A stretch of 64,000 nt of DNA from Pseudooceanicola lipolyticus (GCF_002786325.1 NZ_PGTB01000004.1:52696-116695); one strand, 5' to 3'; numbered from the stretch's first letter, positions 52,413 through 61,604 are shown. The notes: generated from the sequence alone by a model not told the origin. Numbers and translations: made by a program.

Positions 52413-53048
52413 TCAGATCCGGAACAGCGGCTGTAACAGGCGCGGCACGAATGCGCGAAAGCGCAGCGGCGCGTCGGTGGCGGCCAGGCAGATGCACGGA
52501 TCGCCGGCATCGGCGACCGGCGTATGTTCCAGATCTTCGTTGGCAATTTCCAGGTCACCGACGCCATATCGGCCGGTTGCGTCCTGGAAACTCCCCTGCA
52601 ACACCAGGGTCAGTTCCAACCCGCCGTGGCTGTGATCGGGCACCGCCTGTCCCGGCGGGATGTAGAGCAGCCGAACCGACCCCTCCGGCCCTTCCGACAG
52701 GATGTCCTGGCAGACTCCCATGCCCAACTTTTTCCACCGTGGCGGCCGGCCTTTCAATGCCGCCATCACCGGGCCGGGCAGTACGCCGGATTTTTGATAT
52801 ACAGGGTCGGGCCGGAACGGGTCGTCCAGATGCGACAGCAGGTGCGATTTCAACCCGTCCGAGACGGCCACCGGGGCCATGTCTTCCAACAGCATGCCGC
52901 CAATCGTCTGATGTGCCTCCAGGCTCGCCCGGCAGGCGGCGCACATGGACACATGGCTTGCCACCACCACGGAAAACGCGTGAGGCAGGGTGCCGGCGGC
53001 ATAGGCAACCAGCATCTCTTCGGGAATATGGTGCCGGATGACACTCAT
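52413..53048 (-). CDS. chrR: Zinc anti-sigma factor ChrR
   Basis: A 211-residue cytoplasmic anti-sigma factor. The N-terminal zinc domain has a His near residue 6-7, His32, Cys36 and Cys39 (SHVSMCAAC), which binds and holds RpoE. The C-terminal cupin (PDHSHGGLELTLVLQGSF) keeps the His, His and Glu metal ligands needed in Rhodobacter ChrR for the singlet-oxygen response. It starts inside the rpoE stop (ATGA), so the two are translationally coupled. Confidence 0.92.
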   Translation of the reverse strand: MSVIRHHIPEEMLVAYAAGTLPHAFSVVVASHVSMCAACRASLEAHQTIGGMLLEDMAPVAVSDGLKSHLLSHLDDPFRPDPVYQKSGVLPGPVMAALKGRPPRWKKLGMGVCQDILSEGPEGSVRLLYIPPGQAVPDHSHGGLELTLVLQGSFQDATGRYGVGDLEIANEDLEHTPVADAGDPCICLAATDAPLRFRAFVPRLLQPLFRI

Positions 53049-53674
53049 GCTTTTAGATCCTTCAAGTCGTGCCTCAGGCGCTCCAGGCCCAGGCGAATAC
53101 GTGATTTGATTGTGCCCAGCGGCAGGCCGGTCTGGTCGCTGATCTGCTGATGCGTCAATTCGCCGAGATAGGATTTTTCGATGATCTCGCGCTGCTCCAG
53201 CTTCAGCTTGGCCAGGGCGCGTTTCAGCTGTGCCGCCTCCTGGGCCAGCGCCAGCACCTGGCTGGCATCCGGTTCGCTGCCCGGCTCTTCCTTCAGCTCC
53301 TCGGGCATGGGCCGGTTTTCCCGGCGCATCAGGTCGATCTGACGGTTGCGGGCAATCTGGTAGATCCAGGCCGAAACCTGGGCGCGATGCGGATCGAACT
53401 GAGCCGCCTTGCGCCAGACCGACAACATCACCTCCTGCACCACCTCTTCGGCCTTGTCGGCAGAGGTGCCCGACCGCATGACAAAGCCCTTCAGCCGCGG
53501 TGCAAAAAAGTCGAACAGCGCTTCGAAAGAGGCGCGGTCGCGGGCATCGCGCACCGCCAGCATCCAAACCGTTTCCTGGGACAACTCCGTCTTATCCTGA
53601 CCCACCTGAATCCGTCCGTTGTCCTGCGCAACCCTTCCGGGCTGTTCCCTGCACGCACTGTTATCGGTGGCCAT
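53045..53674 (-). CDS. rpoE: ECF sigma factor RpoE (singlet-oxygen response)
   Basis: A group 4 sigma factor of about 209 residues. Region 2 is visible (FEALFDFFAPRLKGFVMRSG ... WIYQIARNRQIDLMRRENRP), as is region 4 (LTHQQISDQTGLPLGTIKSRIRLGLERLR). It recruits RNA polymerase to TGATC-type promoters, three of which are in this window, including its own. An ATG at 53680 lies at or before the predicted transcript start, so I use ATG 53674; a GTG at 53605 would fit the usual length of Rhodobacter RpoE better and remains possible. Confidence 0.92.
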   Translation of the reverse strand: MATDNSACREQPGRVAQDNGRIQVGQDKTELSQETVWMLAVRDARDRASFEALFDFFAPRLKGFVMRSGTSADKAEEVVQEVMLSVWRKAAQFDPHRAQVSAWIYQIARNRQIDLMRRENRPMPEELKEEPGSEPDASQVLALAQEAAQLKRALAKLKLEQREIIEKSYLGELTHQQISDQTGLPLGTIKSRIRLGLERLRHDLKDLKA

Positions 53675-53684
53675 CAGCATATCT

Positions 53685-53714
53685 TTGCTACGTCAGAAGC
53701 ATAGGCGCGGATCA
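53685..53714 (-). promoter_or_regulatory. RpoE-type autoregulatory promoter of rpoE-chrR
   Basis: Minus strand: TGATCC (53714-53709), 18 bases, TAGCAA (53690-53685). Transcription would start near 53678, within a few bases of the presumed start codon. Confidence 0.78.
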
Positions 53715-53848
53715 CTTCAAACGAAGAAATTTTTTCGAGTGTCGCGCCACCTGCGGGATAGGGGCCAAGCGTGTCACCAGTTATCCCGGCCGCTTGGCCA
53801 GCGTCAGCCGACGATCGGCACCGAATAAGATACGCGGAAAGTGGAAAA

Positions 53849-53932
53849 TGGTGGGCGACCCTGGAATCGAACCAGGCGTGCGTCTCCGCGAGGGAGTTAC
53901 AGTCCCCTGCCACACCTTGCGGCCTGTCGCCC
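53849..53932 (-). tRNA. tRNA-Tyr (anticodon GTA)
   Basis: An 84-base class II tRNA. The acceptor GGGCGAC (53932-53926) pairs with GTCGCCC, followed by A and an encoded CCA (ends 53849). The anticodon loop is CTGTAAC, the variable arm is long, and the T-arm is CCTGG-TTCGATT-CCAGG. It reads tyrosine codons. Nothing else gene-like occupies 53715-54056. Confidence 0.96.
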
Positions 53933-54056
53933 ACACGACGCAGGCGCATTGCCTCCGACGTGGAGGCGTGATTACTAGCGGTCCAAAGGGGCGTCAACAG
54001 GAAAATCCGGCGGTTTGCCGGGATATGTGCAGGCGGCCGGGCCGGGGGCTGAGGCG

Positions 54057-54827
54057 ATGAAAAAACCGAAATGGGTTGTGGAAAAGGAACAGGCGCGCAA
54101 GGCTGCGGCGTCCGAGACCGTATGGCTGTTCGGGATCCATGCGGTGCGCGACGCGCTGCTGAATCCGCGGCGCGAGAAACTGCGCCTGATCGTGACGTTG
54201 AACGCCCGTGACCGGCTGGGCGAGGCCATCGACCAGGCCGGGATCGAGCCCGAGATCGCCGATCCGCGCAAGTTTCCGGCGCCGCTGGATCCCGGCTCGG
54301 TCCACCAGGGCGCGGCGCTGGAGGCCAGGCCGCTGGACTGGGGCCGATTGGAAGAGGTCTGCATCGGCGCCGAGGCGCCGCGCGTGGTGCTGCTGGACCG
54401 GGTGACCGACCCGCATAACGTGGGGGCGATTCTGCGCTCGGCCGAGGTGTTCGGCGCCAGCGCGGTGATCGGCACCCGCCACCACGCGGCACCCGAGACC
54501 GGGGCGCTGGCCAAGACCGCCAGCGGCGCGCTGGAACGCCAGCCCTATCTGCGGGTGCGCAACCTGGCCGAAGCGATCGGCGCGTTGCAGGCGATGGGCT
54601 ATCTGGTGCTGGGCCTGGATGGCGAGGCCGAGCTGACGCTGGACCAGGCGCTGGAAGGCCGCCGCCAGGGTGCGGTGGCGCTGGTGCTGGGGGCCGAGGG
54701 GCCGGGACTACGCGCCAAGACGCGCGAGGTGGTGGATCAACTGGTGCGGATCGATGCCGCCGGCGCCTTCGGATCGCTCAACGTGTCGAACGCGGCGGCG
54801 GTGTCGCTTTACGCCAGCCGGTCCTGA
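54057..54827 (+). CDS. rlmB: TrmH/SpoU-family 23S rRNA (guanosine-2'-O) methyltransferase
   Basis: A 256-residue SPOUT methyltransferase. The N-terminal substrate-binding domain begins VWLFGIHAVRDALLNP (about 22-38). The trefoil-knot motifs are NVGAILRSAEVFGA (motif 1), LVLGAEGPGLR (motif 2) and SLNVSNAAAVSLY (motif 3). RlmB methylates a guanosine of the 23S rRNA peptidyl-transferase loop. ATG 54057 is preferred over the longer frame. Its last 50 bases overlap the tail of a convergent membrane-protein gene. Confidence 0.87.
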   Translation: MKKPKWVVEKEQARKAAASETVWLFGIHAVRDALLNPRREKLRLIVTLNARDRLGEAIDQAGIEPEIADPRKFPAPLDPGSVHQGAALEARPLDWGRLEEVCIGAEAPRVVLLDRVTDPHNVGAILRSAEVFGASAVIGTRHHAAPETGALAKTASGALERQPYLRVRNLAEAIGALQAMGYLVLGLDGEAELTLDQALEGRRQGAVALVLGAEGPGLRAKTREVVDQLVRIDAAGAFGSLNVSNAAAVSLYASRS

Positions 54828-55674
54828 CCGGCCGGGCCAGGGCCCGATCCTCGGGTTCGCGCAACAGCGGCAGCAGCCGGCCCTTGACCACCCAGGACAG
54901 ACCGAAGGCGAATAGCGCCACGCTTTCGATCACGAAGACCGGCGGCAGGGCGGTGTCGACGCCATCGCCGGTCTGCCCGAAAAGCGGCAGCAGGGCCATG
55001 CAGGCGAAGATGACCAGCCCGCAGATCGTGTAGATGCGGTTGCGCCGCCGCTTGGCCACGCTCATCGCATAGCTGCCATCGGGATGGGCGATCACGCCCT
55101 CGCCATTGTTGCGCCGGAACGACCAGAGCGAGAAAAAGCCGAGGATGGCGAACAAGATACCGGCGCAGAGGAAATGGATCACCTGGGTGCCGATGGGCTG
55201 ACCCAGGAGCGTGACATTGGGGAACAGCAGGTAGTCGTAAAACAGCTCGGGCACGGTGCTGCCCTCGGGACCTTCGCGATAGGTGACAAAGATCTGGCCG
55301 GTATAATGGCGGAGCGCGCAGCCGTCGCGCGCGGTGGGAAACAGCGCCACCCCCAGCGCCGCGGCGCCGGCCAGGGTGGCCAGCCGCCCGTCGGCCTTGC
55401 TGTGGCCGGGAAAACAGAACAGGAAGACGGCGATAAAGCCCATGGCAGCAATGAAGAGCGGGCCGAAAAACGGCACGTAATAGCTGTGGCTGATCGAACT
55501 GGGCCGGCAGAACGGCGCGATCCCGGTGCCGATATACAGCACCACCGGCAGGCAGAACGCCACCAGCCCGACATAGACCGCCAGCTGTTTCTGCCGCAGC
55601 GGGATCGGGTCGGGCTGGCGGAAGGTCCGGCTGTCAAGCTGGCCCTTCAGCAGGCTGTCGATGGGCGATTGCAT
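54778..55674 (-). CDS. Uncharacterised polytopic membrane protein
   Basis: A 298-residue protein with about seven hydrophobic helices and a cytoplasmic N-terminus (MQSPIDSLLKG). Features such as SISHSYYVPFFGPLFIAAMGF, PTARDGCA and ELFYDYLLFPNV between helices are not known to me as any functional motif. I start at ATG 55674, behind GAGGGAGAGTTTC. The gene converges on rlmB and the two coding ends overlap by 50 bases. Confidence 0.72.
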   Translation of the reverse strand: MQSPIDSLLKGQLDSRTFRQPDPIPLRQKQLAVYVGLVAFCLPVVLYIGTGIAPFCRPSSISHSYYVPFFGPLFIAAMGFIAVFLFCFPGHSKADGRLATLAGAAALGVALFPTARDGCALRHYTGQIFVTYREGPEGSTVPELFYDYLLFPNVTLLGQPIGTQVIHFLCAGILFAILGFFSLWSFRRNNGEGVIAHPDGSYAMSVAKRRRNRIYTICGLVIFACMALLPLFGQTGDGVDTALPPVFVIESVALFAFGLSWVVKGRLLPLLREPEDRALARPVRTGWRKATPPPRSTR

Positions 55675-55890
55675 GAAACTCTCCCTCGGATGGGCGGGGC
55701 GGTGCAGCACACCTTGCGGCTGTAATTCACCCATTAGGCGAATTTTGGGCAAGCAGACTCTATGCCGGGTTGCGGGGTGGGTATGTAACAAAGGTCACAG
55801 CTTGGCGTGGCCGCGCTCACATCGGCGTTTGGGGGCTTCTCAGCCGGGCGGTGCCATACCATTCTGTGTCCGGACCAACCGGAGAAAGAC

Positions 55891-56340
55891 ATGCTGACCC
55901 GCCGGACCTTTGTTGCCGCTGCCGCGCTGTTGCCCCTGGCGGGCGTCGCGCGCGCCAAGCCGCCGGTGGTCTGCGCCTTGGAGGGCGCCGCGATCGGCGG
56001 CTATGATCCGGTGGCCTATTTCACCGAAGGCGTGGCGCGGCGGGGCAGCGCCGAGCACCGGCTGAAATGGCGCGGCGCGGTCTGGCATTTTTCCTCGGCG
56101 CAGAATCGCGAGGTCTTCGAACGGATGCCGCGCGCCTATGCACCGCGCTATGGCGGCTATTGCGCCTATGCGATGGCGCGCGGCTTTGCCGCCAAGGGCG
56201 ATCCGGACCTGTGGCGCATCCACAACGGCCGGCTGTATCTGGTGCATGACCGGCGGGCGTTGAACCAATGGCTGTCCGATATTTCCGGCCATGTCGAACG
56301 GGCCGATGGCAACTGGCTGGCGGTGCTGGGCCGCAAGTGA
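55891..56340 (+). CDS. Exported YHS-domain protein (Tat signal)
   Basis: A 149-residue protein with a twin-arginine leader (LTRRTFVAAAALLPLAGVARA). A YHS-like domain follows (GGYDPVAYFTEG, WHFSSAQNREVFERMPRAYAPRYGGYCAYAMARG). YHS proteins are thought to bind metals, often copper. The start follows GGAGAAAGAC. The 216-base gap before it (55675-55890) holds the divergent promoters, with no element I can name. Confidence 0.82.
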   Translation: MLTRRTFVAAAALLPLAGVARAKPPVVCALEGAAIGGYDPVAYFTEGVARRGSAEHRLKWRGAVWHFSSAQNREVFERMPRAYAPRYGGYCAYAMARGFAAKGDPDLWRIHNGRLYLVHDRRALNQWLSDISGHVERADGNWLAVLGRK

Positions 56341-56398
56341 TCCGCGCCCAGATCACAGTATTGCGATTTTCCCTTCACTTCTGACGGCTGGCTCATAC

Positions 56399-56488
56399 AT
56401 CAACTGCGACCGCGGGCCGGAACCCCGTGGTTGATATTACTGTCCCTCGTTCCGTACTTGCGCCCGGTTTGCTCCGGGCGCTTTTTTT
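56399..56488 (+). ncRNA. Candidate small RNA with 5' stem-loop and strong terminator
   Basis: ATCAAC (56399-56404) pairs with GTTGAT (56430-56435), and CGCGGG pairs with CCCGTG inside it, giving an imperfect stem-loop. An unpaired, pyrimidine-rich stretch (ACTGTCCCTCGTTCCGTACTT) leads into a GCGCCCGG/CCGGGCGC hairpin with seven T. This layout is that of a trans-acting sRNA, and CCCTCGTTCC could pair with ribosome binding sites. I see no clear promoter. The alternative is a simple 3' untranslated region of the YHS gene. Confidence 0.35.
56460..56488 (+). terminator. Strong rho-independent terminator
   Basis: GCGCCCGG (56460-56467) pairs with CCGGGCGC (56474-56481) around TTTGCT, followed by TTTTTTT. 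It ends either the YHS-protein transcript or the candidate small RNA. Confidence 0.92.
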
Positions 56489-56516
56489 GTCACGTAGAGC
56501 TGGGTAAGCTGCGGCC

Positions 56517-56987
56517 ATGACAGAATATAGCGACTCCTTCCTCAGATCGGTGCTGACGCGAACCCGGGTGATCGCGGTGGTCGGCGTGTCGGCCAACCCG
56601 GTGCGGCCCAGCTATTTTGTGGCGCGCTACCTGGCGTTGAAAGGCTTCGAGGTGCATCCGGTGAATCCCGGCCAGGCCGGCAAAATGCTGTTCGGCCGCG
56701 AGGTGGTGGCATCATTGGAGGATGTCCGCGCCGAGGTCGACATGGTGGACATCTTCCGCCGGTCCGAGGCGGTGCCGCCGATTGTCGACGCGGCGCTGGA
56801 GGCGTTTCCCCGGCTGAAGACGATCTGGAAGCAGATCGGCGTCGAACACGCCGAGGCCGCGGCCAAAGCCGAGGCGCGCGGGGTGACGGTGATTCAGAAC
56901 CGCTGCCCGAAGATCGAATACCAGCGCCTGTTCGGCGAGCTGCGCATGGGCGGATTCGCCACCGGGGTGATTTCGTCGAAACTGTAA
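56517..56987 (+). CDS. CoA-binding domain protein (YccU-like)
   Basis: A 156-residue single Rossmann-like CoA-binding protein: VIAVVGVSANPVRPSYFVARYL (about 18-40), GFEVHPVNPG, DIFRRSEAVPPIV and IWKQIGVEHAEAAAKAEARGVTVIQNRCPKIEY. This is the succinyl-CoA-synthetase-type CoA-binding fold without the catalytic half. Function is unknown; such proteins are common and small. The start is ATG 56517. A long AT-rich palindrome follows. Confidence 0.88.
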   Translation: MTEYSDSFLRSVLTRTRVIAVVGVSANPVRPSYFVARYLALKGFEVHPVNPGQAGKMLFGREVVASLEDVRAEVDMVDIFRRSEAVPPIVDAALEAFPRLKTIWKQIGVEHAEAAAKAEARGVTVIQNRCPKIEYQRLFGELRMGGFATGVISSKL

Positions 56988-57001
56988 GCGGCGTTGGCGG
57001 G

Positions 57002-57026
57002 CAAGAATTTTGCATTAAAATTCTTG
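57002..57026. terminator. AT-rich palindrome acting as a bidirectional terminator
   Basis: CAAGAATTTT (57002-57011) pairs perfectly with AAAATTCTTG (57017-57026) around GCATT. It lies between the converging CoA-binding gene and hisE. The A/T-rich stem gives U-rich RNA 3' ends in both directions. Confidence 0.65.
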
Positions 57027-57129
57027 GCGTTGCGCGGGGTGGCTGATGTGGAGCGGGCTGTCTGACCCCGCCCCGGACCGGATCCGGTGCGCCCCGAGCG
57101 CATTTTTGCAGACAAGAAGAAGCGGCGGG

Positions 57130-57440
57130 CTAGCCCTTGCGGGCGGCCTTTTCGGCGAGGCCGCTCTGGCCCTGGCGGCGGGCGAGTTCGGCCAGCACAT
57201 CATCCAGCGTCACGTCACGCGCGGCCAGCATCACCAGCAGGTGATAGAGCACATCCGCCGCTTCGGCGGTCAGGCCGGCGCGATCGCCCTTGACCGCCTC
57301 GATAATCGCCTCGATGGCCTCTTCGCCGAATTTCTCGGCGCATTTCTCCGGGCCCTTGGCAAGGAGTTTGGCGGTCCAGCTGCTGTCCGGATCGGCGCCC
57401 TTGCGGGCGGCGATGGTGGCGGCGAGGGCGGCGAGGGTGG

Positions 57441-57444
<4 letters not shown>
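57130..57444 (-). CDS. hisE: Phosphoribosyl-ATP diphosphatase
   Basis: A 104-residue MazG-fold enzyme that removes pyrophosphate from phosphoribosyl-ATP, the second step of histidine synthesis. [24 protein letters not shown] and [13 protein letters not shown] carry the metal-binding Glu and Asp residues. It overlaps hisF by 4 bases (ATGA) and is not fused to HisI. Confidence 0.93.
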
Positions 57445-58202
<758 letters not shown>

Positions 58203-58231
58203 GGGTGAACTGGTCTCCGGTTGCGCTCTCT

Positions 58232-58711
58232 CTACGCAGCCGGGTGCTCGGATGCAACGGCGGTTGCGCGCGCGACGCGCGCCAGGGCGTTCCGCGTGAT
58301 CAGGACATGAAAGGGCATAACCGCCGCCAGATAGGCCCGCCCGCCCAGGTTATGCGGGCGGACCCAGGTGCCCATGTAAAGCAGGCGGCCCTCCCGGACC
58401 AAGCCGATGCGGAAATCGAGATGTCGGTCGTCAAAGCCCAGAACCATCTCGGCTTCGGTTTCGTGGACCACCGGAAACAGGCCGATCGCGGGAACGGACG
58501 GGGGTGCGACATGCAGACCAAAGGGGCGGACCAGCGCGTTGCGCACCCTCAGCAAACCGCGGGCCCAGCCGGGCATGGCCAAGGCGATTGCCGCGGCAGA
58601 CTGCACGGAAAGCGAGGTTTCCGTGGCATATCCGTCAAGGAAATCGCCCCTGCGCCACAGTGCAGGCAGCCTCGAGGAGTCGGGCAGGGGGGTCTTGGTC
58701 ACGGCGGTCAT
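58232..58711 (-). CDS. DUF2867 family protein
   Basis: A 159-residue protein of the DUF2867 type. It has a conserved [28 protein letters not shown] core and a C-terminal [20 protein letters not shown] segment. No catalytic motif is recognised and no signal peptide is visible. It lies between hisF and a small membrane protein gene on the same strand. Confidence 0.72.
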   Translation of the reverse strand: MTAVTKTPLPDSSRLPALWRRGDFLDGYATETSLSVQSAAAIALAMPGWARGLLRVRNALVRPFGLHVAPPSVPAIGLFPVVHETEAEMVLGFDDRHLDFRIGLVREGRLLYMGTWVRPHNLGGRAYLAAVMPFHVLITRNALARVARATAVASEHPAA

Positions 58712-58793
58712 CGCGCGTCTCCGGCGGCCGGTATCTGCCCCCGACTTTCTACGCGGGGGGCGGCGGATGCCATGCGATAGGTGGTCGCGGTGC

Positions 58794-58985
58794 TCAGTTG
58801 GTTCGGCGGCGCCTGGCCCGGCGTACGAGGTCGGCCATGATCAGACAGACCAGCAGCAGGAACAGCACTGCGGCAACCGGCAGGGTGATCAGCATGAACC
58901 AGCCCGAGACCCCCATGGCATAGAGCGTCTGGCCGTGGTCGACACCGTCGATGACGCAGGGGTTGGCAAAACTTTCGTGCAGCAA
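58794..58985 (-). CDS. Small single-helix membrane protein
   Basis: A 63-residue frame with one transmembrane helix (FMLITLPVAAVLFLLLVCLIM) and a basic C-terminus (LVRRARRRR), suggesting a cytoplasmic C-tail. The start may be TTG 58985 after AAGGTGCG, or the internal ATG at 58916, giving only 40 residues. It is inserted between hisF/DUF2867 and hisA. Whether it is expressed is uncertain. Confidence 0.45.
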   Translation of the reverse strand: MLHESFANPCVIDGVDHGQTLYAMGVSGWFMLITLPVAAVLFLLLVCLIMADLVRRARRRRTN

Positions 58986-59008
58986 CGCACCTTAGGCGAT
59001 GCGCCTGA

Positions 59009-59731
59009 TCAATCCGCCAGGGCCGCCAAGGCCTGGCGCAGGTCGAGCGCGCCATCATAGAGCGCACGCCCCGAGATCGCGCCGTTCAGCGCCACGCCGC
59101 AATCGCGCAGCGCGATAAGATCGGCCAGAGACGAGACGCCGCCCGAGGCGATCACCGGGATCTGCACCGCGCGGGCCAATGCGGCCGTGGCCTCGACATT
59201 GGGGCCCTGCATGGCGCCATCGCGGTTGATGTCGGTATAGATGATCGCCGCCACCCCGGCATCCTCGAACGAGCGCGCCAGGTCGGTGGCATCCACATCG
59301 GTCTCTTCGGCCCAGCCCTTGGTGGCGACGCGGCCCTCGCGCGCGTCGATGCCAACGGCGACCTGGCCGGGAAAGGCCCTGGCCGCGTCGCGCACCAGGG
59401 CGGGATTTTCCACTGCCACGGTGCCCAGGATCACCCGTGCCAGGCCCTTGGACAGCCAGCTTTCGATGGTGGCCATGTCGCGGATGCCGCCGCCCAGCTG
59501 GGCCGGCACGTCGCAGGCGGCGAGGATCGCCTCGACCGGGGCGGCATTGACCGGTGTGCCGGCAAAGGCACCATTGAGGTCCACCAGGTGCAGCCATTCG
59601 CAGCCGGCCTCGACAAAGGCGCGGGCCTGGGCGGCGGGATCGTCACTGAACACGGTGGCCTTTTCCATCTCGCCGCGCAGGAGGCGCACGGCCTGGCCGT
59701 CCTTGAGGTCGATGGCGGGGTAGAGGATCAT
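59009..59731 (-). CDS. hisA: ProFAR isomerase
   Basis: A 240-residue TIM barrel that isomerises ProFAR to [26 protein letters not shown] holds the first catalytic Asp (about residue 8); [17 protein letters not shown] holds the second (about 130). It starts at ATG 59731, preceded by GAAAGGTGACAGGCTC. Confidence 0.96.
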   Translation of the reverse strand: MILYPAIDLKDGQAVRLLRGEMEKATVFSDDPAAQARAFVEAGCEWLHLVDLNGAFAGTPVNAAPVEAILAACDVPAQLGGGIRDMATIESWLSKGLARVILGTVAVENPALVRDAARAFPGQVAVGIDAREGRVATKGWAEETDVDATDLARSFEDAGVAAIIYTDINRDGAMQGPNVEATAALARAVQIPVIASGGVSSLADLIALRDCGVALNGAISGRALYDGALDLRQALAALAD

Positions 59732-59860
59732 GAGCCTGTCACCTTTCCGATACGTCGGCGCGCTATCGCATATCGCGATTTTTGACGCAACGTGCGGCGC
59801 GCGCCGGGCTTGCCCCGGCATCGCAGCTGGGCGAGACTGGCGGCAAAGGGAGGATCAGGC

Positions 59861-60259
59861 ATGAAATCAGCATTCTTCGGGCTCACACTGGCGGCGGCCC
59901 TGGGCGGCGCGGCGCTGGCCGATCCGGTGGACGGCACCTGGAAAACCGCCGAGGGCGAGACCGGCGGCTATCTGCATGTGACCATCGGGCCCTGCGGCGC
60001 GGCGATCTGCGGCACCATCGCCCAGGCCTTCGATGCCAGCGGCGCGGCTTCGGCCGATTACGCGCATCTGGGCAAAAAACTCATCTGGGACATGACAGCC
60101 GAGGGCGGCGGCGCCTATTCCGGCGGCACCATCTGGGCGCCCGATACCGACAAGACCTACCGGTCGAAAATGGCGCTGTCGGGCGACGCGCTGGAGGTCA
60201 AGGGCTGTGTCGCCGGCGGGCTGATCTGCCGCGGGCAGACCTGGACGCGGATTAAATAG
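59861..60259 (+). CDS. Exported DUF2147 family protein
   Basis: A 132-residue protein with a signal peptide (MKSAFFGLTLAAALGGAALA) and the DUF2147 domain (GTWKTAEGETGGYLHVTIGPCGAAICGTI ... LIWDMTAEGGGAYSGGTIWAPDTDKTYRSKM). It probably folds as a small periplasmic beta-barrel; its function is unknown. It stands alone on the plus strand within the his genes, starting after GGGAGGATCAGGC. Confidence 0.85.
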   Translation: MKSAFFGLTLAAALGGAALADPVDGTWKTAEGETGGYLHVTIGPCGAAICGTIAQAFDASGAASADYAHLGKKLIWDMTAEGGGAYSGGTIWAPDTDKTYRSKMALSGDALEVKGCVAGGLICRGQTWTRIK

Positions 60260-60260
60260 T

Positions 60261-60899
60261 TCAGGGCGCCCAGCGCAGGAAATTGGCGATCATCCGCAGC
60301 CCGGTGGCCTGGCTTTTCTCCGGGTGGAACTGGGTGCCCACCATGGTGGCGCGCCCGATCACCGCGGTGACGTCGCCGCCATATTCCACATGCGCCAGCC
60401 GGTCGGCGGCGGTCTCGACCCGCACCTGGTAGGAATGCACGAAATAGGCGTGATCGCCGGTGGCGATGCCGTCAAAGACCGGATGCGGCGCGTTCAGCAC
60501 CAGGTCGTTCCAGCCCATATGCGGCACTTTCAGCTGCGGGTTCGACGGCGTGATCTTGACCACGTCGCCCGGCACCCAGCCCAGCCCTGCGGTATCCTGG
60601 TATTCGCGGCCCCAGCTGGCCATCAGCTGCATGCCGACACAGATGCCGAGGAAGGGGCGGCCGCCGGTCTCCACCGCCTCGACCAGCGCGTCGAACAGCC
60701 CGGACTGGCCTTTCAGCGCGGCGGCGCAGGCGGGAAAGGCGCCGTCGCCGGGTAGCACGATGCGGTCGGCGCGCGCCACCACCTCGGCCTTGTCGGTGAC
60801 CACCACCTCGCCGGCATCGACCTCGCGGGCCATGCGCTGAAACGCCTTTTCGGCGGAATGCAGGTTGCCGCTTTCATAATCGATAATGGCGGTCAGCAT
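60261..60899 (-). CDS. hisH: Imidazole glycerol phosphate synthase, glutaminase subunit
   Basis: A 212-residue class I glutamine amidotransferase. The nucleophile Cys is in LGICVGMQLM (about residue 82); the His and Glu of the triad are in GTQFHPEKSQ near the C-terminus. It supplies ammonia to HisF. Its 3' end nearly abuts the convergent DUF2147 gene. Confidence 0.96.
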   Translation of the reverse strand: MLTAIIDYESGNLHSAEKAFQRMAREVDAGEVVVTDKAEVVARADRIVLPGDGAFPACAAALKGQSGLFDALVEAVETGGRPFLGICVGMQLMASWGREYQDTAGLGWVPGDVVKITPSNPQLKVPHMGWNDLVLNAPHPVFDGIATGDHAYFVHSYQVRVETAADRLAHVEYGGDVTAVIGRATMVGTQFHPEKSQATGLRMIANFLRWAP

Positions 60900-61016
60900 G
60901 GCAGGCTCCCGGTGGCTGATATCGGCGCCGGGATAGGCCAGCGCGGCGGGCTTGCCAAGGGGGCGCGCCCGGAACGGCCACCCATGACCGCCAGAAGCGC
61001 CCGCCGGCGGCTGCGG

Positions 61017-61604
61017 TCAGAGCGTGCCCTTGGTCGAGGGCACCGCATCGGCCTTGCGCGGGTCGGTTTCCACCGCCAGCCGCAGCGCGCGGGCAACGGC
61101 CTTGAACGCCGCCTCGGCGATGTGGTGGCTGTTAAACCCGTGCAGCTGGTCGATATGCAGGGTGATGCCGCCATGGGTGCTGAAGGCCTGGAAGAATTCG
61201 CGCACCAGCTCGGTGTCGAAACTGCCGATCTTGGCGGTCGGCATCTGCAGGTTCCACACCAGGAAGGGCCGGCCCGACAGGTCCAGCGCCGCGCGCACCT
61301 GGGCGTCATCCATCGGCAGGTGGCATTCGCCGTACCGGCGGATGCCGCGTTTGTCGCCCAGTGCCTGGGCCAGCGCCTGGCCCAGCGCGATGCCGGTATC
61401 CTCGACGGTGTGGTGGTCGTCGATATGCAGGTCGCCCTTGGCGCGGATTTCCATATCGATCAGCGAATGGCGCGCCAGCTGGTCCAGCATGTGGTCGAAA
61501 AAGCCGACGCCGGTGCTGTTGTCATATTGCCCGGTGCCGTCCAGATCGACGCGCACGGCGATCTCGGTTTCGGCGGTGGTGCGGCGGATTTCGGCGGTGC
61601 GCAT
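61017..61604 (-). CDS. hisB: Imidazoleglycerol-phosphate dehydratase
   Basis: A 195-residue monofunctional HisB. The duplicated metal-binding His patterns are visible: [21 protein letters not shown] and [12 protein letters not shown]. The enzyme dehydrates imidazole-glycerol phosphate to imidazole-acetol phosphate. It starts at ATG 61604. The about 200-base gap upstream is GC-rich and shared with the divergent AsnC-type gene. Confidence 0.96.
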   Translation of the reverse strand: MRTAEIRRTTAETEIAVRVDLDGTGQYDNSTGVGFFDHMLDQLARHSLIDMEIRAKGDLHIDDHHTVEDTGIALGQALAQALGDKRGIRRYGECHLPMDDAQVRAALDLSGRPFLVWNLQMPTAKIGSFDTELVREFFQAFSTHGGITLHIDQLHGFNSHHIAEAAFKAVARALRLAVETDPRKADAVPSTKGTL

